Part shown: positions 23,325 to 32,770 of the stretch, piece by piece
Position numbering within the stretch: the first letter of the stretch is position 1
How the letters are laid out: each line of letters starts with the position of its first letter
NCBI GenBank assembly: GCA_030682405.1
Contig: JAUXOF010000060.1
Span: forward strand, 1 to 55,154
Length of the DNA: 55,154 nt
Direction of reading: 5' to 3'
Source: Thermodesulfovibrionales bacterium
GTDB taxonomy: Bacteria; Nitrospirota; Thermodesulfovibrionia; Thermodesulfovibrionales; JdFR-86
Program-made: the position numbers and the translations under genes
Notes under the pieces: generated by a model
What the model was told of the DNA's origin: nothing
Seen by the model: only the letters and a program-made list of their open reading frames with translations
Database searches by the model: none

Positions 23325-24485
23325 ATGCCCCCTCTTGCCTTGCGCAGAAAACTTTCCATGCGGCTTTTCGTGCTTAGCATCCTTTTTGCCGCGCTTCTGC
23401 CGTCATCTCCGGCATCCGCAGAGGATGCCAAACAGGAATTAAAAGAACTCCAGCAAAAGATACAGACACAAAAGAAAAAACTCATCAAGATAGAGAAATT
23501 AGAAAGCTCCGTCCTCAGCGACCTTGAAAAGACAAACTCCGAAATCATGGGCGTTGAAAACAACCTCAGGAAACAAAGGTCCCTGCTTGCGGAGACGGAA
23601 AAGAAAACCTCCGCTGTAAAGGGCGAGGTCTCGGTCTTAGAGGCAAGGCTCGGCAAGCGGAAGGACTGGATGAAGAGAAAGCTCCGGGCAGTATACAGGT
23701 ATGGGAGGGTCGGGGACGTTATCCTCCTTGTCAACTCCGCGGAAAACATCTCCCAGCTCATGAGAAGGCTTGAGTATCTCCAGAGGCTGGCAAAATATGA
23801 GAATAAGATAATCGAGGGTTTTAAGGCCGACCTAAGCGCGCTGACCGACAAGCAGAAGTCCCTCGACAGCCTTTATGCCAAGCTGAGAAGGCAGGAGGCA
23901 GGCATCAAAAAGACTGCCGAAACCCTTTCCATAAAAAAGACCCAGAAAGAAGACATCCTTGCCTCTGCCAAAAGGGAAAAGGCATCTTACGAGCAGTTGA
24001 TAAATGAGATGGAGGCGGCCTCCGAAAGGCTCATTGATGTTATCAGGAAATCAGAGGAGTCCGAGGTCCTGAGCGGCGATTTCCGCTTGCAGAAAGGGAA
24101 ACTCGGGTGGCCCGTCAAAGGCTCGCTGGCCATACCCTACGGCAGGCAGAAAGACTCCCAGTTCGATACAACGATATTCAGAAACGGCATTTACATAAGC
24201 ACGGCCGCAGGGGCCTCGGCAAAGTCCATATACAGCGGCAAGGTGGTCTTTGCCGAGTGGTTCAAGGGCTACGGCCAGCTCGTCATAGTAAACCACGGGG
24301 ACGGATACCACAGCCTCTATGCAAATCTATCCGAGATTTTTTTGAGCGTTGGAGATATAATAAAAGAAGATACGGATATCGGCAGGGTCGGAGAGTCGGT
24401 CATGCTCAACACCCCGTCGCTTTATTTCGAAATAAGATACAAGGGCAAACCCCTCGACCCTGCTCAGTGGCTCGGAAAGAGATAG
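23325..24485 (+). CDS. envC: EnvC-like murein hydrolase activator (degenerate LytM)
   Basis: The 386 aa secreted protein has a signal peptide cleaved near ASA-ED, a long coiled coil (about 35-250) and a C-terminal LytM domain. All catalytic zinc residues appear lost. The H-x-G-x-D position reads RNGIYI, the YGHL position reads YANL and the final H-F-E position reads YFE. That matches EnvC, which does not cut peptidoglycan but activates amidases under FtsEX control. The position after ftsX supports this. The start may instead be the ATG at 23358, which keeps the signal peptide. Confidence 0.9.
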   Translation: MPPLALRRKLSMRLFVLSILFAALLPSSPASAEDAKQELKELQQKIQTQKKKLIKIEKLESSVLSDLEKTNSEIMGVENNLRKQRSLLAETEKKTSAVKGEVSVLEARLGKRKDWMKRKLRAVYRYGRVGDVILLVNSAENISQLMRRLEYLQRLAKYENKIIEGFKADLSALTDKQKSLDSLYAKLRRQEAGIKKTAETLSIKKTQKEDILASAKREKASYEQLINEMEAASERLIDVIRKSEESEVLSGDFRLQKGKLGWPVKGSLAIPYGRQKDSQFDTTIFRNGIYISTAAGASAKSIYSGKVVFAEWFKGYGQLVIVNHGDGYHSLYANLSEIFLSVGDIIKEDTDIGRVGESVMLNTPSLYFEIRYKGKPLDPAQWLGKR

Positions 24486-24501
24486 GCCCGGAGGTTAAAA
24501 A

Positions 24502-25800
24502 ATGCTCGGACACGGAAAAAAGCTCTTAGCCTTAACCCTGATATTGGCCATTGCGGCAACCGCGCTCTTCGTCGGCAGGTGGACGAATGCCGGCGCAGAG
24601 GCCGAATCGTACGAAGGGCTTAAGATATTCACGGAAGTCCTCTCCGTCGTCAAGCGCAACTATGTGGAGACTGCGGACACAAAGACGCTCATTTACAGCG
24701 CCATAAGAGGCATGCTCAGCTCGCTTGACCCTCACTCAGGCTTCCTCACTCAGGAGGACTACAAGGAGATGCAGGTTGACACCAAGGGCGAGTTCGGCGG
24801 CCTCGGCATCCAGATTGCAATTAAAAACGGGGTGCTCATGGTCATATCCCCGATAGAGGACACGCCCGCATGGGAGGCGGGCATTCAGGCCGGAGACAGG
24901 ATAATCAAGATAAACGGAGAGCAGACAAAGGATATGGGCCTCAACGACGCAGTCCGCAAAATGAGGGGGCCCAAGGGGACACCGGTGACCATCTCGGTGT
25001 TCAGGGAAGGGTGGAAGGAGTTGAAGGACTTTACCATCGTAAGGGACATCATAAAGATAAAGAGCGTAAAGTCCAAGGTGCTTGAGGGGAACATAGCATA
25101 TGTGAGGGTTATGCAGTTCCAGGAGGGAACCGCAGAGGAACTTGCCGGAGCCCTCAAAAAAATCTCGGCTGAGAACACTACATCCATAATCCTTGACCTC
25201 AGGAACAATCCAGGAGGTCTCCTACAGAGCGCGATTGACGTGACCGGACAGTTTATCCCGCCGGGCAAGCTCGTTGTCTACTTAAAGGGGCGGGTAGGAG
25301 ACAGGGTGGACTACAAAACAGGCGGAACCCGCCCGGTTTACTCCGACCCTATGGTAGTGCTCGTCAACCAGGGAAGCGCAAGCGCCTCGGAAATCGTGGC
25401 CGGAGCCCTCAAGGACTGGAACAGGGCAGTTATCCTCGGCATGCAGACCTTCGGAAAGGGCTCCGTGCAGAGCGTAATCCCGCTCAGCGACGGCGCCGGA
25501 TTGAGGCTGACCACCGCAAGGTACTATACGCCTAAGGGCACTTCCATCCAGACAACAGGCATTACACCCGACATCGCGGTGAAGATAGAGCCTAAAAACG
25601 GCCAGAAAGAGCATGTCATCATGAGGGAAAAAGACCTCGAAAGACATCTTGTAAACGAAAAGACCGGAGAGCCTGATGACAAAGAGGAGGCTGAAAAAGC
25701 CGTTATGTCCGAAGTCGAGGGAAAGGACGACACGCAGCTTCAGAGGGCCATAGACCTCCTTAAGACATGGCATGTCTTTAAAGAGCTTTCCAATAAATAA
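24502..25800 (+). CDS. ctpA: C-terminal processing protease (S41)
   Basis: The 432 aa periplasmic serine protease has an N-terminal signal anchor (about 8-28), a PDZ domain (about 90-175) with the GGLGIQI loop, and the S41 core. The Ser region NQGSASASEIVAGAL and the Lys region TFGKGSVQSVIPL are intact. CtpA enzymes trim or degrade periplasmic proteins, including peptidoglycan hydrolases and their partners. Location right after ftsEX-envC suggests control of septal hydrolases. A charged C-terminal tail follows the protease core. Confidence 0.94.
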   Translation: MLGHGKKLLALTLILAIAATALFVGRWTNAGAEAESYEGLKIFTEVLSVVKRNYVETADTKTLIYSAIRGMLSSLDPHSGFLTQEDYKEMQVDTKGEFGGLGIQIAIKNGVLMVISPIEDTPAWEAGIQAGDRIIKINGEQTKDMGLNDAVRKMRGPKGTPVTISVFREGWKELKDFTIVRDIIKIKSVKSKVLEGNIAYVRVMQFQEGTAEELAGALKKISAENTTSIILDLRNNPGGLLQSAIDVTGQFIPPGKLVVYLKGRVGDRVDYKTGGTRPVYSDPMVVLVNQGSASASEIVAGALKDWNRAVILGMQTFGKGSVQSVIPLSDGAGLRLTTARYYTPKGTSIQTTGITPDIAVKIEPKNGQKEHVIMREKDLERHLVNEKTGEPDDKEEAEKAVMSEVEGKDDTQLQRAIDLLKTWHVFKELSNK

Positions 25801-25801
25801 C

Positions 25802-26467
25802 GTGTCGAGAATTATTTTTGACATAGAGACAGTGGGCAAGGACTTCGAGCAGCTCGACGAGGCAACACAGGACTATCTCCTTAAATACGCAGAGAGCGAA
25901 GACGAAAGACAGGCGGTCAGGGACAGTCTGTCGTTCTATCCCCTCACAGGCGAGATAGTCGCCATAGGGATGCTGAACCCTGATACGATGAAGGGCGCCG
26001 TCTACTTTCAGGCCTCAGGCGACCTGATGCTGCCCTTCGAGGAAGAGGGCATAAGGTATGAAAGCGGCTCTGAAAAAGACATAATCGTTAAGTTCTGGGG
26101 CTCTGTCAAGGGGTATGAAGAATTCGTGACATTCAACGGCAGGGCGTTTGACTGTCCGTTCATACTCATCCGCTCCGCCATCCACAAGGTAAAGCCCACG
26201 AGAGACCTCATGCCGAACAGGTACAAAGACCAGCATATAGACCTCCTTGACCGGCTGACGTTCTTCGGAGCCTCAAGGAGGAAGTTCAGCCTTGACATGT
26301 GGTGCAGGACATTCGGGATTAAAAGCCCCAAGACGGACATCACGGGCTATGAGGTAAAAGACGTCTTCAAGGCGGGCAGGTATGCGGACATCGCAAGGTA
26401 CTGCGCAGGAGACCTCAGGGCCACAAAAGAGTTGCTGGATTGCTGGGAAAATTACATCAAGGCTTGA
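25802..26467 (+). CDS. RNase H-fold 3'-5' exonuclease (YprB/Pol B exo2-like)
   Basis: The product of about 221 aa begins with SRIIFDIETVG, where D and E are the first metal ligands of DEDD exonucleases. FVTFNGRAFDCPFIL carries the second aspartate, and YCAGDLRATKEL carries the final one. The family resembles the predicted polymerase B-type exonuclease domain, probably in DNA repair or RNA turnover. GTG 25802 is preferred, two bases after the ctpA stop. An ATG at 25772 inside ctpA is in frame and cannot be excluded. Confidence 0.8.
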   Translation: MSRIIFDIETVGKDFEQLDEATQDYLLKYAESEDERQAVRDSLSFYPLTGEIVAIGMLNPDTMKGAVYFQASGDLMLPFEEEGIRYESGSEKDIIVKFWGSVKGYEEFVTFNGRAFDCPFILIRSAIHKVKPTRDLMPNRYKDQHIDLLDRLTFFGASRRKFSLDMWCRTFGIKSPKTDITGYEVKDVFKAGRYADIARYCAGDLRATKELLDCWENYIKA

Positions 26468-26479
26468 CCAAAAGCGCAA

Positions 26480-26701
26480 TTACCCGCCCGTGTTCTTCTG
26501 CCTGACCTCAAGGCCAAGTCCCCTAAGCGCAAGGATTATCTTTTCCTCTTGGACCTCCACGGGGTCGTACTCCACATGCACAATGTTTTCCGCGTAATCC
26601 ACATCTGCCTTCAAAACACCGTCCATATTGCCGAGCACTGTCTCAATGTCCGTGGCGCAGCCAGCGCACGTAATCCCCTCCACGGTAAAATCAAGCGTCA
26701 T
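26480..26701 (-). CDS. Heavy-metal-associated domain protein
   Basis: The 73 aa single ferredoxin-like HMA domain has the metal site G-I-T-C-A-G-C. Such proteins carry Cu(I) or other soft metals to P-type ATPases. No ATPase is adjacent. ATG 26701 overlaps the stop of the TPR gene by 4 bases and gives the normal MTLDFTVEGITC start. Confidence 0.85.
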   Translation of the reverse strand: MTLDFTVEGITCAGCATDIETVLGNMDGVLKADVDYAENIVHVEYDPVEVQEEKIILALRGLGLEVRQKNTGG

Positions 26702-27150
26702 CTTTCGTTGCCAGAACCAAGCCTGCTGAGTATAAACCCAAGACACTTGTTGACGGGGTGTGCCCTGCTTAAAAAAGAGAAGGCAGGCTTTCTCCTCGCC
26801 CCAAAACCGTTCAATTCATCTATAATCTCCTGATTTTGTCCCCGGCTTAAACCCTCCCTGAATGCCAGTATCGCATCCTCCTTTTGCCGTGCAAGAAGAT
26901 ACACCCTGCCCATGTTCAGGTACAGCGCCGTGTTGTCCGGCTCTTTCTCTATGGCCTCCCTGCAAAGTTCTATGGCTTTTTTAATCTGCCCCCGTTCCCG
27001 TGCGATGAAGTAGGCGAGGTAGGAATTATTGCGGGGGCAGGGGTCAATGCCTGAGGCCCGCTCGAAAAAACTGAGCGCAGACGGCAGATTCCCCTCCCTG
27101 AAGGCCTTTAACCCTTTGTCAAAAAGTTCTTCCGCTTCGCCGTCTTTCAT
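26698..27150 (-). CDS. Small TPR-repeat protein
   Basis: The 150 aa protein has three to four tetratricopeptide repeats (ALSFFERASGIDPCP, AIELCREAIEKEPDN, AILAFREGLSRG) and no signal peptide. Such proteins mediate protein contacts. The gene lies 7 bases after the transaldolase gene and overlaps the metal-binding gene, so all three are probably one transcript. No specific function can be given. Confidence 0.75.
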   Translation of the reverse strand: MKDGEAEELFDKGLKAFREGNLPSALSFFERASGIDPCPRNNSYLAYFIARERGQIKKAIELCREAIEKEPDNTALYLNMGRVYLLARQKEDAILAFREGLSRGQNQEIIDELNGFGARRKPAFSFLSRAHPVNKCLGFILSRLGSGNER

Positions 27151-27157
27151 CTTGAGG

Positions 27158-27808
27158 CTACTTCCCCTTGGGCACCTTCTCCCAGTCCTTGAGAAACTTC
27201 TCGATTCCTATATCCGTGAGCGGGTGTTTCGCAAGCTGAAGTATCACGGAATAGGGTATCGTTGCAACGTGAGCGCCCATCTTTGCCGAGGCGACCACAT
27301 GCAGGGGGTTTCTTATGCTCGCCACTATGACCGAAGTGTCAAAGGAATAGTTCTCGTATATGTCGAGAATGTCTGCTACGAGGTCCATGCCCGTATGGCT
27401 TATGTCGTCAAGCCTTCCCACAAAAGGGCTGACGTAAGTTGCGCCCGCCTTTGCCGCAAGCAGGGCCTGCGTGGGGGAGAATACAAGGGTCACGTTCGTC
27501 TTTATTCCCATGCCTGAAAGCGTCTTTACCGCCCTCAGCCCCTCCTCGGTCATCGGCACCTTGACAACTATATTCTTATGGATGGAGGCAAGGGACCCGG
27601 CCTCCTTCACCATCTCATCGGCCTTCATGCTTACCGCCTCTGCGCTTACCGGGCCGTCCACTGCGGAGCAGATTTCCCTTAAAAGCCCCACCGGCTCCCT
27701 GCCCTCTTTTGCAATGAGCGAGGGGTTTGTCGTCACACCGTCTATCACTCCGAGTTCCGCAGCCTTTTTAATCTCCTCGAGGTTTGCGGTGTCAATGAAA
27801 ATCTTCAT
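27158..27808 (-). CDS. tal: Transaldolase (short, fructose-6-phosphate aldolase/TalC type)
   Basis: The 216 aa protein begins [15 protein letters not shown] and contains GVTTNPSLI and the Schiff-base lysine in [12 protein letters not shown]. It belongs to the short transaldolase class of the non-oxidative pentose phosphate pathway. The start has an AGGAGG Shine-Dalgarno. Telling transaldolase from fructose-6-phosphate aldolase needs residue-level comparison; the short class in bacteria of this kind is mostly transaldolase. Confidence 0.92.
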   Translation of the reverse strand: MKIFIDTANLEEIKKAAELGVIDGVTTNPSLIAKEGREPVGLLREICSAVDGPVSAEAVSMKADEMVKEAGSLASIHKNIVVKVPMTEEGLRAVKTLSGMGIKTNVTLVFSPTQALLAAKAGATYVSPFVGRLDDISHTGMDLVADILDIYENYSFDTSVIVASIRNPLHVVASAKMGAHVATIPYSVILQLAKHPLTDIGIEKFLKDWEKVPKGK

Positions 27809-27900
27809 AAGGCGCCTCCTGAAATTATTTTAAGTGAATCTATTGCTAACGCGCTTTTTAGAGGAAACAATACATCCCCGAAGCCCGCTACGGGACAGGT

Positions 27901-28716
27901 TCAAATATTCTTATCCCCTCCGGCAGGCACTCCCATTTTACCGCTTCTGAACCCCTCAAGGTCAAGGGAAACGAACCTGTAGCCCAGAGACTTTAATTCC
28001 CTGACTATAGACCCCCTCACCTCAGGGTCGAGCGCACGGGCGATATCCTTTTCAGGAATCTCAATCCGGGCCTCATCCCCCAGATGCCTGACCCTCAGCT
28101 CCCTAAGCCCCAGAGTCTTTAGAAACCTCTCCGCCTGAGACACCCTCCTTAAGGCGCCCGCGGTTATCCTGACGCCGTAGGGGAACCGAGAACCTAAACA
28201 CGGGGAGGAGGGCTTATCCCATGTCGGCAGGCCCATGCGCTTTGACTCTTTCCGTATCTCCTGCTTTGTAAAACCCGCCTCCTGAAGGGGGCTTCTCACT
28301 CCGTGCCTGATGCCCGCGTCCCTGCCCGGCCGGAAGTCTTCGGTGTCATCCGTAGTGCTTCCGTCTATGACGAAATTATATCCCTCCATTAAGGCTATTG
28401 CCTTGAGCCTGCCAAACAGCATGTCCTTGCAGTGAAAGCACCTCATGGGCGTGTTCCTGAGGAAGTCCTCGTTCTTAAGCTCATCCGTCATTATCACCCT
28501 GTGATCCATGCCGCATCCGGATGCGACCGTGGCCGCATCCCTAAGGTCGTCAAAAGGCATGGTCTCCGAGTCCCCTGTAACCGCAAGGCTTTTTATGCCT
28601 GCAAGCTTTATGACCTTAAGGAGGAATGAGCTGTCAACGCCGCCGGAGTACGCAAGCACGGCGCTCCCCATGTCCCTGAGGATTCCCGAAAGCCTATCCA
28701 GTTTTCTTTTCTCCAT
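27901..28716 (-). CDS. larE: LarE-type ATP-dependent sulfur transferase
   Basis: The product of about 271 aa has the PP-loop AYSGGVDSSFLL, the MRCFHCK motif and SSPCLGSRFPYG. LarE inserts sulfur into the precursor of the nickel-pincer cofactor. The three cysteines (CFHC plus SPC) match the class reported to hold a 4Fe-4S cluster as sulfur carrier, rather than sacrificing its own cysteine; this is inference from the motif. ATG 28716, 35 bases after the rng stop, is chosen over 28824, which would lie inside rng. No larB or larC is nearby. Confidence 0.88.
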   Translation of the reverse strand: MEKRKLDRLSGILRDMGSAVLAYSGGVDSSFLLKVIKLAGIKSLAVTGDSETMPFDDLRDAATVASGCGMDHRVIMTDELKNEDFLRNTPMRCFHCKDMLFGRLKAIALMEGYNFVIDGSTTDDTEDFRPGRDAGIRHGVRSPLQEAGFTKQEIRKESKRMGLPTWDKPSSPCLGSRFPYGVRITAGALRRVSQAERFLKTLGLRELRVRHLGDEARIEIPEKDIARALDPEVRGSIVRELKSLGYRFVSLDLEGFRSGKMGVPAGGDKNI

Positions 28717-28751
28717 GCCCCTTTTAAAGCCCTGTATTCGAGTGGCCGCGC

Positions 28752-30266
28752 CTACAAGCTCGAAATCTCGTAGTTTTCCTGATGCAGGGAGTGGTCCTCG
28801 GTAACTATAATCTTCACCCTGCACTGGGCCTCAAGCTCCTCAAGCCCCGGCCTCTCCTCGTCCGAGAGAAGCTCAGCCACAACCGGGTGAGCCCTTATGA
28901 TTATCTTCTGGCCTCTGGGTGAGGCCATCTTTCTAATCTTACGGAATATCTCATAGCAGAGAGTGAGCGGGGACTTCACAAAGCCCTTGCCTTCGCAGTA
29001 AGGACACTGCTCGCTCAGAATCCTGCCGATGCTCTCCCTTACGCGCTTCCTCGTCATCTGTATGAGCCCAAGCTCGGATATCTGGGAGATGGTGTTTTTG
29101 GCCCTGTCCTTGGACATCGCATCGGTGAAGGCATGCAGCACCTTCTGCCTGTTTTCATGCCTCTCCATGTCTATGAAGTCTATGATGATAATGCCGCCGA
29201 GGTTCCTGAGCCTTATCTGGTAAGCTATCTCTTTTACGGCCTCAAGGTTTGTCTTTAAAATAGTATCCTCAAGGTCTTCCTTGCCCACGAACTTGCCGGT
29301 GTTTACGTCTATTACGGTCATGGCCTCGGTCTGGTCGGTAACTATGTAGCCGCCTGATTTAAGCCAGACCCTTCTTCCGAGGGCCCTCGATATGTCTACC
29401 TCTATCCCGTAGGCGTCGAATATGGGCTCCTCCCCTTCGTAACGCTGTATCTTGTCTATCAGCTTCGGGAAGTAGGCGTTGACAAAGTCCCTGATGCCCT
29501 CATACTCGGCAGGGGAATCCACGACCAGCGCTTCGACGTCCTGCCCCATAAGGTCCCTTACGCTTCTGAGTATGATGTCAAGGTCGCTGTAAAGAAGGGC
29601 AGGGGCAATCGCCTTTTCCCTCTTGCCCTGTATGTTCTCCCATACCCGCACGAGAAATTCGAGGTCGCTTCTCAGTTCCTCGGTAGAGGCGCCCTCGCTT
29701 ACTGTCCTCACTATCAGGCCGAAGCCCTTCTGCCGTATCTCCTCGACAATGGCCTTAAGCCGCGCCCTCTCCCCGTCGTTCTCTATCCTTCTGGAGACGC
29801 CTACATGCTCCACATTCGGCATCAGGACGAGGTAGCGGCCCGGAATGGTCACATACGATGTGACCCTTGCGCCTTTTGTGCCGATGGGGTCCTTTGCCAC
29901 CTGCACGAGGAGGTCCTGCCCCTCCTGAAGTAGCTCGTCTATGTGGAGGTCATGCCTGCCCATAATCCTGTTCCTGGGAGCCGGCAGCTCGAGGGCCTCA
30001 TTTTCCTCTTCAAAGAACTGGGAGAAATCGTCCACAATGTCCGTCCTTATATCTCCCACGTAGAGGAAGGCCGATTTCTCAAGCCCGATATCCACAAATG
30101 CCGAGCGCATGCCCGGCAGTATCTTTACGACCTTTCCCTTATAGATGTTGCTTACGCTGCTTTGGTCCCTCTTTCTCTCTACGTAGACCTCAACCACCTG
30201 CCCGCCCTCAAGCAGGGCAACCCTCGTCTCCTGCCTCGTGACGTTTATAAGTATGGCGTTTGTCAT
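28752..30266 (-). CDS. rng: Ribonuclease G/E family endoribonuclease
   Basis: The 504 aa protein has an N-terminal S1 domain (SNIYKGKVVKILPGMRSAFV), the RNase H-like and DNase I-like catalytic parts, the metal site in TVIDVNTGKFVG and a zinc-link CPYC. It matches RNase G in length and lacks the long RNase E tail. It processes rRNA ends and mRNA. It overlaps the stop of the radical SAM gene by ATGA, an arrangement common in several bacterial groups. Confidence 0.95.
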   Translation of the reverse strand: MTNAILINVTRQETRVALLEGGQVVEVYVERKRDQSSVSNIYKGKVVKILPGMRSAFVDIGLEKSAFLYVGDIRTDIVDDFSQFFEEENEALELPAPRNRIMGRHDLHIDELLQEGQDLLVQVAKDPIGTKGARVTSYVTIPGRYLVLMPNVEHVGVSRRIENDGERARLKAIVEEIRQKGFGLIVRTVSEGASTEELRSDLEFLVRVWENIQGKREKAIAPALLYSDLDIILRSVRDLMGQDVEALVVDSPAEYEGIRDFVNAYFPKLIDKIQRYEGEEPIFDAYGIEVDISRALGRRVWLKSGGYIVTDQTEAMTVIDVNTGKFVGKEDLEDTILKTNLEAVKEIAYQIRLRNLGGIIIIDFIDMERHENRQKVLHAFTDAMSKDRAKNTISQISELGLIQMTRKRVRESIGRILSEQCPYCEGKGFVKSPLTLCYEIFRKIRKMASPRGQKIIIRAHPVVAELLSDEERPGLEELEAQCRVKIIVTEDHSLHQENYEISSL

Positions 30267-32728
30267 CCGGCAGCCGCCATGTTGAGGTTGAGTCCGCTTT
30301 CAATCCCTATAGGCATGAGCCACTGCTCCTTGAACCCGTACATCGCAACCCTCCTTACCTCAAGCCCGGAGGCAGGCACGCCGAAGAGCTCTCTGAGAAC
30401 CTCATCGAGCCTCACCTTCTTCATGCCGGTATCCCCCAGAATTATGTTCACCCTCGCACCCCCATCCGCCTCTTCCGCCTGTTCCACCAGTTCCCATAGC
30501 CCGGAGGGCGCTTGGCCCATCCGCTCTTTCCTTTGGCGGAAATAAAGCAGCTCTTTTTCATCAGGGCATATTATCTCATATTCGTACCTCGATATAAAGC
30601 TCTGAAGCGACGGCTCGCCCGGCCTTACCGGAACGATTCTTGCAATGCCGACGCCTTCTTTGAGCTTTGAATTTATGGCCTCGGCAAGCGCCTCAAGGTC
30701 ATATGCGGCCATCACCTCCATGTCAAAGTACTCCCTCAGGCCCGAAACCCCCACATTAAGCGGAGGGCCGAAGGCAAGCCTCGGCGCAGGATGAAAGCCT
30801 TTTGAGTAATGAAGCCTTATGCCCGCCCTCCTTAATGCACGGGCAAAGAGGTTCATAACCTCCCTGTGCGAAAGATAGCAGAGGGCGCCGGTCTTTGAGA
30901 ACTCGGCCCTGAGCTTAAGAGGCCTCTCCAGAGGGGCGCCGGGCGGAACCGGCTGAGCGCCCGTGGCCGGCCTTCTCCTTAAAACAGCGGCATCTTGCTC
31001 CCCTACCGGCTTGGCCTCAGGACACCCAAGCCCGCAGCCCGCACACGCCTTCCGGCAGTCCTCGGTTATGACCGCCTTCCGCGCCGACTCGAATTCCTCC
31101 TTTAGAAATCTCTTCTCTATGCCTATGTCTATTTTATCCCACGGAAGCGCCTCGTCCGTCCCGTACTCCCTCATCGCATATGCCGCCGCATCCACGCCTG
31201 TCTTTTCCATCGCCCTCTGCCAGAGTTCAAAATCAAAGCACTCGGTCCATGCGTCAAGCCTTGAGCCTGCCTCATGGGCGGCCAGAAGAAGTGCGGAGAG
31301 TTTTTCGTCCCCGCGGGCGAATGCGGCCTCAAGCATGCTCATGCGCTCGTCATGCCCTTTGATGTTTATCCCCCTCATCGCGCCCCTGAGATAATCCTTC
31401 TTCCGCTTCATCTCACCGGTAGCAGCTTGGGCGCACCACTGAAAAGGCGTGTGGGGCTTGGGCACAAACGGCGAGACTGAGACATTGATGTTTACGAACC
31501 TCTTTGTGTAGGTCTTTGCGATTTTAAGTGCCTTCATCGCCATTTTAGGTATGGCCTCTATGTCCTCCTCAGTCTCGGTCGGAAGGCCTATCATATAGTA
31601 GAGCTTAAGGGTGTGCCACCCTTCCTTAAACAGCGACTGAACGGCCTGCTCGTAATCCTCTTCCCTGAAGTCCTTGTTTATCACCGTCCTGAGCCTCTCG
31701 GTTGCGGCCTCTGGTGCAATCGTAAACCCTGTCTTCCTTACGGACTTTATCTCCCTCAGTATCCCTTCGCTGACTGCCTTGACCCTCAGAGAAGGCAGCG
31801 AGACCGAGACCCTCTCCTCTCGAAACCTCCTGTTGAACTCCCTTAAAAGCGGGATGAGCGGGCCGTAATCTCCCGCGCTTAAGGACGTAAACGAGACCTC
31901 CTCGTACCCCGTTGCCTTAAGAGAAACCTCGGCTATCTCAAGCGCCCTCTCAGGAGACCTCTCCCTTACGGGCCTATAAATCATACCGGCCTGACAGTAC
32001 CTGCAACCCATAGAGCAGCCGCGGGATACCTCCACATTGACCCTGTCGTGCACAATCTGGGCGTAGGGAACTACCGGGGCCAGGGGATAAGGGGCATCGT
32101 CAAGTGAGCTTATAAACCGTCTCTTTGCGCCGGATGAGACCGAAGGGACATACAACCCCTCTACCCGCACAAGGCCGCGGAGAAGGGATTCCTTCCTGCC
32201 GTCCCCTCCGGTCTTCCACATAGAGACGGTCTCAAGGATTTCCTTTATCGCATCCTCTCCGTCTCCTATCAAAAAGGCGTCCATAAAAGGAGACATCGGC
32301 ATGGGGTTAACGGTGCACGGCCCTCCCGCGATTATCAGGGGGTGTTTCGCCGTCCTTTCTTCCGACATAAGAGGGATACCGCCGAGAGAGAGCATGTTAA
32401 TGACCGATGTAAATGAAAGCTCGTACTGGAGGCTGAAACCCACAACGTCGAAATCCCCAAGCGGCCTTCCAGACTCAAGAGAGCAAAGCCGTAGCCCCTC
32501 CTGCTTCATGTGCCCCTCAAGGTCAATCCACGGATGAAAGACCCTTTCCGCCGAGGCATACGGAAGGTCGTTGATTATCTTATAGAGTATTTTAAGGCCC
32601 AAATGCGACATCCCGATGTCGTAGATGTCCGGAAACGCAAGTGCCACGGAAAGGGTAGAGTCCCTCCTTATTGCGTTGAACTCGTTGTTTATGTACCTGC
32701 TCGGTCTTTCGAAGCGGGAAAGGTTCAC
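30263..32728 (-). CDS. B12-binding radical SAM protein fused to a DUF2344-type domain
   Basis: This is an 821 aa two-part protein. The N-terminal part (to about residue 550) combines a B12-binding-like region with a radical SAM core whose cluster motif reads CSMGCRYCQ. The C-terminal part (about 610-821) is the radical-SAM-linked DUF2344 domain that is a separate gene in other bacteria. The family is always linked to rng and suspected of RNA or ribosome modification, without proof. The start is GTG 32728, with TATTCT 6 bases upstream and a TTGCCA -35. Confidence 0.88.
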   Translation of the reverse strand: MNLSRFERPSRYINNEFNAIRRDSTLSVALAFPDIYDIGMSHLGLKILYKIINDLPYASAERVFHPWIDLEGHMKQEGLRLCSLESGRPLGDFDVVGFSLQYELSFTSVINMLSLGGIPLMSEERTAKHPLIIAGGPCTVNPMPMSPFMDAFLIGDGEDAIKEILETVSMWKTGGDGRKESLLRGLVRVEGLYVPSVSSGAKRRFISSLDDAPYPLAPVVPYAQIVHDRVNVEVSRGCSMGCRYCQAGMIYRPVRERSPERALEIAEVSLKATGYEEVSFTSLSAGDYGPLIPLLREFNRRFREERVSVSLPSLRVKAVSEGILREIKSVRKTGFTIAPEAATERLRTVINKDFREEDYEQAVQSLFKEGWHTLKLYYMIGLPTETEEDIEAIPKMAMKALKIAKTYTKRFVNINVSVSPFVPKPHTPFQWCAQAATGEMKRKKDYLRGAMRGINIKGHDERMSMLEAAFARGDEKLSALLLAAHEAGSRLDAWTECFDFELWQRAMEKTGVDAAAYAMREYGTDEALPWDKIDIGIEKRFLKEEFESARKAVITEDCRKACAGCGLGCPEAKPVGEQDAAVLRRRPATGAQPVPPGAPLERPLKLRAEFSKTGALCYLSHREVMNLFARALRRAGIRLHYSKGFHPAPRLAFGPPLNVGVSGLREYFDMEVMAAYDLEALAEAINSKLKEGVGIARIVPVRPGEPSLQSFISRYEYEIICPDEKELLYFRQRKERMGQAPSGLWELVEQAEEADGGARVNIILGDTGMKKVRLDEVLRELFGVPASGLEVRRVAMYGFKEQWLMPIGIESGLNLNMAAAG

Positions 32729-32734
32729 AGTTTT

Positions 32735-32764
32735 AGAATATCATCCGGCAGTGATATTTGGCAA
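32735..32764 (-). promoter_or_regulatory. Leaderless-type promoter of the radical SAM-rng operon
   Basis: TTGCCA (32759-32764), 18 bases, TATTCT (32735-32740), then 6 bases to GTG 32728. It lies in the 42-base gap after dgt. Confidence 0.55.
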
Positions 32765-32770
32765 GGAAGC

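Noticed and set aside
25282-25839. A 185-codon minus-strand frame opposite ctpA
   Set aside because: It is antisense to the protease core, with no motif or ribosome site.
29943-30545. A 200-codon plus-strand frame across the rng/radical SAM junction
   Set aside because: It is antisense to two well-supported conserved genes and shows no family features.
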